Assembly (NCBI GenBank): GCA_012934845.2
Contig: WNNJ02000274.1
Coordinates: 1 to 64,000, forward strand
Direction of reading: 5' to 3'
DNA length: 64,000 nucleotides
Source of the DNA: Pomphorhynchus laevis
Taxonomy: Eukaryota > Acanthocephala > Palaeacanthocephala > Echinorhynchida > Pomphorhynchidae
Position numbers and translations under genes: made by a program. Shown piece by piece: positions 9,075 to 18,440 of the stretch. The stretch's first letter is position 1, and the number at the start of each line of letters is the position of its first letter. Below the pieces are notes generated by a model that was not told the DNA's origin, did no database searches, and saw only the letters and a list, made by a program, of their open reading frames with translations.

Positions 9075-9471
9075 GTTTTTAACAAAAATATTGTTCCTGT
9101 CTTCTGCTCTTATTCTATTCACATATTGTTGGTCTTCGATGATCGCAGACGGCAGTCCTGACACTATATTTATAGTCGAAACAAAGCAGGTATTAGTGAA
9201 AAAAATATATCAACATCAATACTCTTTGAAACGACACGACACGTCTTCCGCTATCTTCAACCATATCACAAATTTCGATTATATAATTCAATTTAGCAGA
9301 ACTATTACCTTACATAAGAAACAAGATTTACATCGAATACTAGTAATACAGTCCTTATTCATCAATACAAACGACATGATGGAAGGAAATAAATCTAATT
9401 GGAGTTTAAAACTTCCTTCACAAAATATTGCTAGAATTATAAAGAATAAACACAGGAAGGTGCAAAGATGA
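9073..9471 (+). CDS. PLE endonuclease-like C-terminal fragment
   Basis: A 132-residue frame directly after the hammerhead-like motif. It starts with a hydrophobic stretch (LTKILFLSSALILFTYCW) that is probably non-coding sequence read by chance. The second half, SSAIFNHITNFDYIIQF...LHKKQDLHRILVIQSLFI, resembles the His-containing C-terminal part of the GIY-YIG nuclease of Penelope-type elements (pattern SALAEH...I.F..A.IL.KE...R...ES..I). No RT is left next to it. Weak identification; the hydrophobic start could also be read as a signal peptide of an unknown small protein. Confidence 0.4.
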   Translation: MFLTKILFLSSALILFTYCWSSMIADGSPDTIFIVETKQVLVKKIYQHQYSLKRHDTSSAIFNHITNFDYIIQFSRTITLHKKQDLHRILVIQSLFINTNDMMEGNKSNWSLKLPSQNIARIIKNKHRKVQR

Positions 9472-9474
9472 TCA

Positions 9475-10570
9475 CACTCACCTACGGGTTAGACGATCCC
9501 GGGTTCCCGAGCCTTCGTTTTAATGCTGTGATTTTGTTTGATTTATGCATTGAGCACGTGTTATCCAGATATTGTTTTATTTCAAAACCCACCGGTATTA
9601 GTCAACATGTTTGTGTCTTAACATTACACGGCTGTTGATCCGTCTTCAAATAGTATTAACGGTCGACTAGCCGCTTACGATAAGATTTCTCAGACAATGA
9701 GAGTAAAATCATTTCGATAGAAGGAATATGTGATGAGATGGCAGACTTCATAGTGACCTCGTCCAACACTGGAATAAACAGTTTCAAACAAGTTTCGGAG
9801 TTCGAGTGCCAGTTGATTTCGACCCACACACCAGATAATAAGGCGTTTGATTTGCTCAATTCTCTCTTAACAATTGTGATGCCCGACATTGCCTGCATTG
9901 AGCTCACCGCTGTGCTTCACTACGCGAAGAAACGTTGTATGATCGTCGTGATATGCAGGAATTGGACTGCCTTCCCGAGCCTAAACGAGGCAGTTGATGC
10001 GTAAATTTTGCAGGTGATACTTGGCGATCCTGAAAAAAAATCACGCTTTATAATTGCTTCCCCAGTCCAACCATGGTTCAAATGCCGTACTATGAGCAAA
10101 TGGTCATTCCATTTTTTTGAGGCTGATTAAAAGTATCGATCGGCAATGGCTTTCCGACTTTGACAACAAGAACCGTACGGCATCAGACATTTGCACGGCG
10201 GGCGAATTGAGTATTGTTGCAGCTTGCCAGATACAGAATAATGACCTTGGCGATGGATTCAGTATAGCTGCCCTTTGTGGACGACATTCCTGTGAGCGCG
10301 GTCAATCACCGACGAGTTGTGACTTTCTTGGAAGCCCCGACAAAACGACGCGACATGCGGATAATATACCGGACATCTCCAGGGATCGTCTTGGTGACTA
10401 GCGGACGGGATATACATCTTTGATGTGCCGGTTTCCCAGGATATAAAATCAGTGACTTCAATTTCTACTTTTATGATATCTTTAAAATTTAGAGCACTTT
10501 TGTTGTAAATAATTTACATATTTTTTGTTTGATTTAATTTCAAACGCTTATCTAATGTATAAATTTCAGA
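9475..10570. other. Unassigned GC-richer segment between two PLE termini
   Basis: This kilobase is less AT-rich than its surroundings and has open frames on both strands (9738-10004 +, 9656-9907 -, 10117-10401 +). None shows a recognisable motif. The composition resembles the LINE coding regions in this window, so I suspect an old retroelement fragment between the hammerhead-like ends at 9048 and 10571. No function can be given. Confidence 0.4.
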
Positions 10571-10598
10571 TTGAGAAAGGCTGTGCGAACAGCCGAAA
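10571..10598 (+). ncRNA. Hammerhead-like motif at a PLE terminus (variant)
   Basis: TTGAGAA (variant of CUGANGA) at 10571-10577, a 6-bp stem GGCTGT/ACAGCC closed by a GCGA (GNRA) loop, then GAAA at 10595-10598. A downstream tail of aataaaattcaa resembles the PLE-A tail. The altered first core makes cleavage activity unlikely. Confidence 0.45.
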
Positions 10599-10851
10599 TA
10601 TTTAAATAAAATTCAAGAGTATTAATTTTCAGGAATGCTTCGCCAAAAAACAATTTTTAAATATAATGAAATATATAAATGAATGATATATAACATAACA
10701 TACTTATAATATATTATTTTAATTTACATTCTATTTTATTTTATTTTTTTTGAAAGAAAATATTTATTACACAAAATTACATTGAACACAAGACAAATCA
10801 ATTAGTCAAATACTAGACAAAAAGTTTGACCTCATTATAAATACATTCTAA

Positions 10852-11374
10852 CTATATCTCTTCAGACCTCTGACGACGGCATCGAAAACACCAAGAATTT
10901 GATTTTATTAGACCAAACCCGATCTTTCGACGTAACGTAGCGATACACTCACTGTAGTTATTGTCTCCTCTTAAAGCCTGTATTGACGCTATTCTCTTAA
11001 GCAATGCATGTGACTCTCTACTGATTCCGCCAGACGATGAAAAAATAACCGGAATAAATGAGGCACGATCGACCCTAGATGCTCGCTCTAAATATTTGGC
11101 CTGCTTTCTGTTGTGATGATACTCAAACAAACTTTGAGGGCTTCGATTGGCATACGATGGAGCATGAACGTTATAAACGCAAATGTCTAGAAAAGACCGC
11201 TCTGTCGAATCCCCGTACAAACCGATGCATGCAAACATCAAGGCGTGCATTCATATCCTTACACGTTGTTATTCTATCAAAATTGTAAGAAGACTCAACA
11301 GGAAGTAGGACCGGATCAATTTCAATAGCCTTACATGTTGCAGATAACATACATGCAATAATGTCTCGCATCAC
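10852..11374 (-). pseudogene. RLE-2 endonuclease C-terminus in two overlapping frames
   Basis: Frame 11171-11374 has MRDIIACMLSATCKAIEIDPVLLP and ARLDV; frame 10852-11250 has RSFLDICVYNVHAPSYAN, then RASFIPVIFSSSGG and the C-terminal IGFGLIKSNSWC. Together they match the RHNEIRD...ARLDV...FFDVRVFNP...FTPLVFSTTGG layout of one RLE LINE subgroup. The two frames overlap, so one frameshift lies between 11170 and 11250. The same nuclease reappears as a relic at 31780-32170. Confidence 0.6.
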
Positions 11375-12082
11375 ATTATGTCGAACAATTGTAAATCCTC
11401 CTGTTTTGCAAGATAGTGTGTGCGATACGTTGTTAAGTACTCCACAAACACATTTTGTCGGAGCGTCTTTTAATTGCCATCCATATCTAGCGGCAAGCCC
11501 ATCATAAAACTGATGATTATTTAGACAAAACTGCCTATCTTCGCTAATCCTTTAAGATAGCCAAGTTGATGCGCCTTTTTCTGATGCATGAATTAAGGCA
11601 TTTTTTTGTGTAATTATCCAGTTCTGCAATAAACTTACTTTGTTTTAAATCGGTCAAAATCTTCTTTTCACCCAGAATTCCGATATTCACCAGTGTTTAT
11701 TTCGCAAATAATTCTTGTCCTACGTATCCATTTAATAAAGGTAAACACATTTTTTTAGATCAATTCCATTCCTGGATTACCAGCTCGCAAGGATTTAAAA
11801 TCCCCATGCCTCCGCTAGATGTAGGAAGTTCAACTAATTGCCTTATGTCCTCCGTAATTTCACTCATCCCCAGTATCCCCGGCAATAAGCTTTTTTTATT
11901 TCCAATTCTAGTAATTGTAACTATGATTTTTCACATTTGCACGCACGAAAAGCATATGTCCATTTATGTTGTAACGCAAAGATGAAAGCTAGATACGTTT
12001 GTTGAGCACATGTTTCGGATATTTCCGATAAGCGTCTAACCATCTTACTCCATTTATCGACCTTATGTTCCATCCATTTCCG

Positions 12083-12322
12083 CTAATAGTCGTCATATCC
12101 GATTGGACACCCAAGAACTTCAGCGCCTAGGTGTGAAACTAGAATTTTACTACCCGCAAATATTGACCTTGCTATATCATTATTATTAGAGCGAGAGATT
12201 AACTGGAATTTCTGAGTATTGATGTAAAAACCATAATACGGACCAATGTCCTTCATCATTTCAAAATATTGGTAAAGAACACCCGCCTCCCCAATGCAAG
12301 ATACATCATCTGCGTACCACAT
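12083..12322 (-). pseudogene. RLE-2 RT motif C piece
   Basis: Continues the RT of RLE-2 after a stop. MWYADDVSCIG (motif C, YADD) stands at the N-terminus, followed by IGPYYGFYINTQKFQLI and LGAEVLGCPIGYDDY, the usual thumb-side blocks of this group. The methionine is internal and not a start. Confidence 0.65.
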
Positions 12323-12325
12323 CTG

Positions 12326-13560
12326 TTAGACAGACGGAAATGCATCCTTCAAACGCAATATTAAAGGAATTGTAGAAGCCGCGAATGCAACCATAGACAG
12401 AGGATCACCCTGTGTGAACCTTTCGCGAGACAATATTATATCGTCTCCTATCATCATCATAGGATCCTCCGAATACATGTTCGTTAACACATTAAGCAAA
12501 GGCGGACATACATTTTTCATGTTTGCTAGTGCCATCTTACGATTTACACAATTGAATGCATTCTTTGCGTCAATTAGAAGCATACAAGAAACACGTTTTT
12601 CCATTAGAGACGATCGTAAACTACGTACTATGTATTCCGATCCACATCTTTGTCCTGCACACAATTGCATAGTACCAACAACGCTCTGAATATGCATAGA
12701 AATTGTTCTGAGAATCACCTTTGAAATAATCCGACGATACACCTCGCCCACCCCTATGGGTCGGATTCCGTTATTCTTTGCAACTGCGATTAACCTGGAG
12801 GCTACAAGTGCTGTAGTTGAACCTTTTGGTACAATACCTGATACAAGTCTTCTTGTCAAACCGGCCAATGCATCAGCCAACGCCATTGAATCTTTATCAA
12901 AAGAAGTTAACATATGTTTCCATGTAGAGGCATCTACCCCAGAGGGCCCTGCGGAACTGCAAGTGCGTCGCGCCTCTGTAATAATACTCTCAGCATCAAT
13001 CTTGTCAAACATCACTGGATGAAATGGCAGTAAATTCGGATGCGGACAAGTCATCACACCTTCTACATATACGCGATCTCCTTCCGGATGTTTGCTTTTC
13101 AACAACTGTCGTACGGTTGAAGATCCTATGACTTCATCAGGATTCAGATACGATCCATGTGAAGCGTCTTCCAAAGATTTTATTGCTGCTTTGGTATCAC
13201 CCTTTTGCATAGAGCGTCTAAACGCTACTTTCCAATCAATCTGAGCTTGTATACACTCTCTGCTTTTTCTAGTCGATTGTAGATAACGAGCTTCAGCTAT
13301 AAGCTCACTCCAATTATCGGAATTCCACCTCTCGATACGCCTTTTCATAGCCTGTCTTATCAAACTAACCTTCCTAGACTTTAATCTTTGAAGAATGCAT
13401 TGACTCATTATTGTGACTTTTTGCAGTGCACTACCATCATCCGTACTTAAACAGGCTTCCTTAATCAACTGCGTCAAGATATTGATGAATAATCTACTTT
13501 CATTGCACCTCGGCAAATTAAATTGATTTGGTTTCCATTTTGAAATTTCTTCATAAATTG
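12326..13560 (-). CDS. RLE-2 reverse transcriptase (N-terminal linker to motif B)
   Basis: The open frame extends up to 13672, but its first ~38 residues are translated low-complexity sequence, so I place the element start near 13560. Visible blocks: SSAGPSGVDASTWKHML, VAKNNGIRPIGVGEVYRRI, LCAGQRCGSEYIVRSLR, motif A MLLIDAKNAFNCVNRK and motif B FTQGDPLSMVAFA. A stop near 12323 separates motif B from motif C in the next frame piece. The frame is otherwise long and intact. Confidence 0.75.
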
Positions 13561-13788
13561 ATCCTAATACAAATTCATAAATAAATAAATAAATAAAGAC
13601 TTTGTTAACTAACACAGAAAAACATAAAAAAATAAAATAAAATAGTATAAGACACAATCCGAGTTTAGACAATATCTTCTTTGCATCTTCTTCTTTGTCT
13701 TCCCTGCACTTACGGCCTCAAATCCGAGGGGATCTGAGCCCCCAACCGATCCAACACGCCGACTTCCGACTAAACCACCCAGGGTCTT

Positions 13789-14259
13789 TCACCCCCGAAG
13801 CGTCCAGTCGGCACAGACTATGCTGGGTAAACGAGAGACGAGGAGCTTAAGAAATCTTAGCCTTTGCTCTGGGGGACGTCCTCTCGAAAAGAATACTAAT
13901 CCCGAAATAGCCCAGGTGCCCCAAAGGCGCACCTGAGTTTTTTTCAATGACAGATGCTGGGCCCGTTTCAGAGCCCATCTAGCTTCCTTCAGGATACGTT
14001 TAAGTCTATCCAGGTCAGTTTTCGCCGACCAGTTCACCGTAACGGTGAACCCCAGGTATTTTACTTGACTAGTGAAGACAGGGAGTGGTTGATTAATCAA
14101 AATGGAAGAGAGGGCAGAGAGTGCTAATCTCTTGAGCTTTTGCTTTGTTGCAGGGGCGCCATGAAAGACGACCACCTGCGATTTGGCGGAGTTTAAAATA
14201 AGATTGGACTTGGGTAACTGATCTTTTAATCTTAAAAAGGAACGGCTGATGTCCGACAC
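13789..14259 (-). pseudogene. APE-type LINE RT thumb region
   Basis: Continues the RT after a break: LILNSAKSQVVVFHG (post-YADD block), VFTSQVKYLGFTVTVNW (the LG-x-x thumb motif) and LWGTWAISGLVFF. It is in the same orientation and immediately downstream of the RT core. The element ends shortly after, without RNase H. Confidence 0.6.
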
Positions 14260-14271
14260 TATGTCTTTGCA

Positions 14272-15210
14272 TCAGCGTCCAGAAAACAGGGCTGTGGTAT
14301 CATCAGCATAAACCACTAGACGTTGTTCGCGTTTAAATATTTTAAAGAGTTCAATGGAGGCAGCAAGATATAAGATAGGAGAAAGTGGGGAACCTTGAGG
14401 CACACCCGTAATAGGGTAGAACTGACGCGCATCAGGGTCGTCTTCATAGTAAAATCGCTTGGTGTACAGCAGAATCTCCACCCTGTTCACAATTCTCGCA
14501 GGCAACCCGAGGGACCTGAGAGAAGAGATCACAAAGGAAATTGAGATACGGTCAAATGCAGCAGAAAAGTCGAGGAAAACAGCCACAACTAAACGATAGC
14601 TATTCTCCCGACATAACTGTTCCACTTCACCTACTGCTGAATGGACCGAGCGACCTTTAACGAACCCATGAAAACCAGGAGGGATCAAATTACGCCTACT
14701 CAGGTGGTCGCGGATTTTACGCGCAAGCGCTTTTTCGTAAATCGACACGAGGGCATTTTGAATCAAAATGGGTCGCAGATCTTTACGGCATGAGCAGGAT
14801 TTTTTCTTAGGAATAAAAACACGCTTACTAATATTGATGCCTGCTACATCGGATGGGAAGGCTAAAAGCATGGTGACGGCCACCTCTCTTCTCTGATCAG
14901 CTGTCAAAAGCTGACAGACCCGAGAATAAAGTGGAGCGACGGATTTGGAGGTGCCCGGGAGTGGACCCCATGAGTTAAGGATATCCGTAACAGATAGATC
15001 CCTACTCCTGAAGTTACACCAAGGCGGGATTGGTTGAGGTGATTGAGTGGCTCCATAGTTGTGTAGGGCTAGTGACTCCTCCAAAACTTTATCAAGGCCT
15101 ACATGAAAGGTGGGGGCAGGTGGTTTGTGAATAAAGTAATCGTTCCTAGCTCTGCGAAGTGCTGCATTGATCCAACGACCAGTTCTGTCGTTTAAGTCCC
15201 CCAGTATCAT
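14272..15210 (-). CDS. APE-type LINE reverse transcriptase
   Basis: The 312-residue frame starts in the endonuclease (ILGDLNDRTGRW, the GDxN block) and runs through the linker into RT: FIPKKKSCSCRKDLRPILI, GFHGFVKGRSVHSAVG, motif A VAVFLDFSAAFDRIS, motif B GVPQGSPLSPILYLAA and motif C LVVYADDTTALFSG. It stops just after motif C, and the thumb follows in another frame at 13789-14259. Direct fusion of GDLN to the linker shows that the rest of the endonuclease is deleted. Confidence 0.75.
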   Translation of the reverse strand: MILGDLNDRTGRWINAALRRARNDYFIHKPPAPTFHVGLDKVLEESLALHNYGATQSPQPIPPWCNFRSRDLSVTDILNSWGPLPGTSKSVAPLYSRVCQLLTADQRREVAVTMLLAFPSDVAGINISKRVFIPKKKSCSCRKDLRPILIQNALVSIYEKALARKIRDHLSRRNLIPPGFHGFVKGRSVHSAVGEVEQLCRENSYRLVVAVFLDFSAAFDRISISFVISSLRSLGLPARIVNRVEILLYTKRFYYEDDPDARQFYPITGVPQGSPLSPILYLAASIELFKIFKREQRLVVYADDTTALFSGR

Positions 15211-15599
15211 GTCTTAACCGCTGTCAATAATACCATCCAGGAGGTGATGGTTCTTATGAATCTCCCCTGGACGAATATAGACATTGGCTAGACTGAAGCG
15301 TTTACCGTTCTTACTAAGTGAAACTACCAAGCAAGACAGGGCTGGACATGAGTAGTTTAGCAAGAGGGAGGACCTTAAGGAGCACTTAACTAAGGTCAAG
15401 AGTCATTGAGATGAAGAGGAGTGAGGTGGGGTTATGTACGGAGTATAGTGGGAACAGATATGCTTTGGAATAAATCGAGTAATGTCCTGGGGGAGACGGA
15501 TAGACCGCGTCTCTTAATACAAATTCGTTGGCATGCCCTCCCATACTGGGCGTTGTGCCATTTAAATTGTATAAAACTTCGGAACTCACGCTATTACTC

Positions 15600-15770
15600 T
15601 GAACAACCAGTGTATTTTTATTGCAACAATTTGGGGCAGCGCAGTTAAAACATCGTTTATTACTCTTTGCACATAGACAACCTTTGCAACGCGCTGCAGG
15701 ACCGCGTCATGTACAGCATTTTATAACCACATCAGGCTTTCCCTTTGTCATTTTTCAACCTCAAATTTTT
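15600..15770 (-). pseudogene. Cys-rich (CXC-like) N-terminal segment of the APE-type LINE
   Basis: Reading the minus strand gives ...GPAARCKGCLCAKSNKRCFN followed by CAAPNCCN, about eight cysteines in 25 residues with an aRCxxCxC pattern. Similar Cys-rich blocks occur at the start of some metazoan LINE polyproteins. It is followed by endonuclease-like sequence (15589-15214) with stops. A nucleic-acid-binding role is inference. Confidence 0.5.
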
Positions 15771-15939
15771 CAACCAATTAATTTTTCAACTGATGGTTGT
15801 CGTCGATGGTTGTCGTTGTATGTTTATTAGAAACCAAAATTTTTATTAGATTTTTATTAAAATTTTTTATTTTATATTAGATCTCTAACTTTTTTAAGGT
15901 ATCTATTTAAAATAAAACAAAATATTCCAATAATTTAAT

Positions 15940-16235
15940 TACATTAATGAGCGTTCATGTACATTAAAAATCGAAATTTTAAAAATGGTATAATAGGTAA
16001 TAGTATTGGCTTTCTTCGAAACAATTTAAATAATTTTGTTGATACAATTTTAAACTTGGTTAAAATTTAACCCTTAAACTAGGTTACTATAAAAATAAAA
16101 TCAGACAGAAAATAGTTAAATATATAAATCAACACAATAATATAAAGAATAAATTTAAACTCTTAAGTGGCAAATTTTTATGGATGGGTAATAAATAATA
16201 TACTTTGCATTAGAATAAGATACTAGATAGTTTTA
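15940..16235 (+). mobile_element. PLE-B fragment, RT tail
   Basis: Degenerate copy of the PLE-B RT 3' region (ttggctttctt, ggttactataaaaataa, aaatatataaatcaacacaa blocks) running into the shared 3' end ...ttttatggatggg and then the terminal module at 16268-16345. No open frame remains. Confidence 0.65.
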
Positions 16236-16267
16236 TCAGAGGAAATACGTCCTTAACACGTATTTGA

Positions 16268-16345
16268 CCCCGCTGCTAAGCTGGGTAGAAAAGTTAGAGG
16301 TCGAAACCTGATACCAATGCAGTTCCTCCTGATGACCTCTAATCC
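16268..16345 (+). ncRNA. PLE-B terminal module (hammerhead-like parts in permuted order)
   Basis: Contains GGGTA, GTTAGAGG, GAAA (16303-16306), CTGATGA (16329-16335) and CCTCTAAT (16336-16343). GTTAGAGGTC pairs with GACCTCTAAT over 10 bp, flush with GAAA and CTGATGA as stem II of a hammerhead would be, but the two strands occur in the opposite linear order from a standard ribozyme. See findings. Confidence 0.45.
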
Positions 16346-16531
16346 TTATTCTAATACAACGTCTGTTATTTATTAGTCAATTCATAAAAATGACGTTTAT
16401 TTTAAATTTCATTTTTTTTAACTTGATTTAAATTATAAAAAATCTTAAAACAATTATTTATTTTATTATTTAATTATTAAATTTTGATTTAGCATTATTA
16501 TGTTTTGTTGATTTTATAATTATATTAAATA

Positions 16532-16704
16532 AGTAGACTCAGTTAGCTGATTTGATCTATATCTAGACGATTAAAAAATGTTCCCTCTTAAGGTAATAGG
16601 ATCATAATTATAGCTAACTTATTATTAAACTTTTTAGAATATGTTCATAACTCTTAAAAAATAAATCTAAACTATATAAATTAAATTAGATAACTGAGTC
16701 TACT
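16532..16704. mobile_element. MITE with agtagactcagtta termini
   Basis: 173 bp bounded by agtagactcagttagct and its inverted partner agataactgagtctact, with no coding capacity. An almost identical copy sits at 31157-31329 in reverse orientation. Partial ends (gactcagtt/aactgagtc) also occur near 25456, 33645 and 33915. The superfamily is unknown because target duplications are not clear. Confidence 0.7.
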
Positions 16705-17034
16705 ATGAAATTTATATTTAAGTCCATGAAATTTTTTATGGCTATGTAATTTATATAAAATTAAAATTTGATTAAACATGATTGCATTTGTGAGATGAAA
16801 AAAAATAATATTGAAATTCAAAATAAAAGTCATTTTTTATAAATTGACTAACAAATAACAGACGTTGTATCATAATCAGGATTAGAGGTCATCAGGAGGA
16901 ACTGCTATGTTATCAGTTTTCGGCCCGTTTATTTATAAAAAATTAATTTAAACTATTAACCGGAAACGTTTTATGGGTGAATAATAAATAATATACTTTG
17001 CATTAGGATAAGATACTTGTAGCTGACTTATTTT

Positions 17035-17330
17035 TAAATGTTATAGAATATAAATTAACATCAATTAAAACTACTATTTATATATTAAAGATGACATATT
17101 TTAATTTACCAGAAACATTTTTATGCTTACTTACTTAGACACTTAATAATGAAATTTTAAGAACTGTTATAATATGTAACGATATCGGATTTCTTGAAAA
17201 TAATTTAAATAATTTTATTGATACAATTTCTAACTTGGTTACTAAAAAATACAATCAAGGTGAAAATAGTAAAATATATAAATCAACACAATAATATAAA
17301 GAATAAATTTAAACTCTTAAAAAAATAAAT
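17035..17330 (+). mobile_element. PLE-B fragment, degenerate
   Basis: Older copy of the PLE-B RT 3' region (acatcaattaaaactactatt, gaaattttaagaac, gatatcggatttcttgaaaa) with many substitutions and small deletions. It lies in tandem with a better-preserved copy at 17430. Confidence 0.6.
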
Positions 17331-17429
17331 TATAATGTCTGAGCTCTGTTTTATTATACCACGACATCACTGCAGTGTTTCGTTGCTATTGTTTTTTTTC
17401 TGTTTTTATTTAACTCTAACTATAATGTT

Positions 17430-17875
17430 GTATAATCCAGGTAGTTTTATTCTTAATAAAACCAATATTAATGATAAAGAAGGTATATATCTAGATATGA
17501 ACATTAAATTAACATTAACTAAAAGTACTATTAATTTATATCGTAAAGATAGCATATTTTAATTTACAAGAAACATATTTTTGCATGAGCATTCATGTAT
17601 TCCATATAATATAAAATATAATACATTAAATAATGAAATTTTAAGAATTGCAACAATATGTAATGATATTGGCTTTCTTCAAAATCATTTAAATAATTTA
17701 ATAGATACATATTTTAAACTAGGTTACTATAAAAATAACATCAAGCAGAAAATAGTAAAATATATAAATCAACACAATAATATAAAGAATAAATTTAAAA
17801 TCATTAGCGGAAAACTTTTATGGATAACTAATAAATAACATACTTGGTATTATAATAAGATACTAGATCATCAAA
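17430..17875 (+). mobile_element. PLE-B fragment, RT 3' region and 3' end
   Basis: Well-preserved copy. Frame 17335-17562 gives NKTNINDKEGIYLDMNIKL and LYRKDSIF; after a stop, frame 17581-17838 gives HEHSCIPYNIKYNTLNNEIL, then ICNDIGFLQNHLNNL and KLGYYKNNIKQK. It ends in the shared ttttatggat tail. Upstream sequence to RT motif C is absent, so the copy is 5' truncated. Confidence 0.75.
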
Positions 17876-18440
17876 TTTTATTAGCATGCATTTGGCGTCT
17901 TTGCAATATCCGGTGTGAAAATATGAGCGAAAACCTGATAAAACGTCATTTGCAAGATTTATTTGACTACAATTAGAAATAGAAATATCAAACCATATAG
18001 TGGTTTGATATGGTGGTGCATAGCTTTTAAAATAATTTTCGAAAGTAGATCATTTATTCTGCTATTAATATCATTATTGGCAGATTTTATATATTCCACT
18101 AGTGTAGGAGGTTCAAAGAAACAAAGATTTTATTGGCAAAGCCTGTTATATTATATTAGTGTTTTGAGTAAATTGGAGTTTTCAATTGTGTACAGTTAGA
18201 TTAAACGAATAAATTGTTAATAATCAGATCATATAATATTGATATTTTATATAAATTAAAAAATAATGCTAAATAAATGCAAAAAATTAAATAATAAACG
18301 AGATATTAAAAATTGGTTTTTGTGATATAAAGAATATATACAATATTAATCCATTTCAGGTCTTTGTTATAAAAACTTACAATTAAAGAAGCGTTAGAAA
18401 AGGAGAAACCGCAACAATATTTCACGTAAATTACACGTAT
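17876..18440. other. AT-rich stretch with a small palindrome
   Basis: No gene seen. It contains a palindrome atatcaaacca/tggtttgatat at about 17986-18013 and AT-rich low-complexity sequence. Intron of the host gene by position. Confidence 0.5.

Larger units (their letters stand above)
10852..13560 (-). mobile_element. LINE with restriction-like endonuclease (RLE-2), broken
   Basis: A minus-strand non-LTR retrotransposon of a second RLE lineage. In order it has an N-terminal helical linker, RT, a decayed CCHC-type segment with GGFTIVRHNVMRD (11350-11410), and a nuclease-like C-terminus ending at 10852. Several stops and frame changes separate the parts, mostly between 11250 and 12080. Base composition is richer in GC than the flanks. 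The adjoining 13560-13680 is an A-rich low-complexity stretch. Confidence 0.75.
13789..15770 (-). mobile_element. APE-type LINE with Cys-rich N-terminus, broken
   Basis: A minus-strand non-LTR element. From 5' (15770) it has a Cys-rich segment, an apurinic-like endonuclease remnant, a linker, RT and part of the thumb. The coding region is broken by several stops and frame changes, and large parts of the endonuclease are missing. It ends at the 3' side near 13700, directly abutting the A-rich start of RLE-2. I/Jockey-like affinity is inferred from the RT motifs. Confidence 0.7.
16240..16930. repeat. Foldback composite: two inverted PLE-B termini around a MITE
   Basis: A PLE-B terminal module in + orientation (16268-16345) and another in - orientation (16862-16925) flank about 500 bp of AT-rich DNA whose centre is a 173-bp element with terminal inverted repeats (16532-16704). 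The whole unit recurs in reverse orientation at 30870-31650, so it has been mobile or duplicated as a unit. Confidence 0.7.

Noticed and set aside
10117-10401. 94-residue frame as a host exon
   Set aside because: No matching splice phases with exon A or B and no recognisable motif; composition resembles retroelement DNA. Left unassigned.
16268-16345. HDV-like or twister ribozyme
   Set aside because: The nested double pseudoknot of HDV and the conserved twister loops cannot be laid out; only hammerhead core strings fit.
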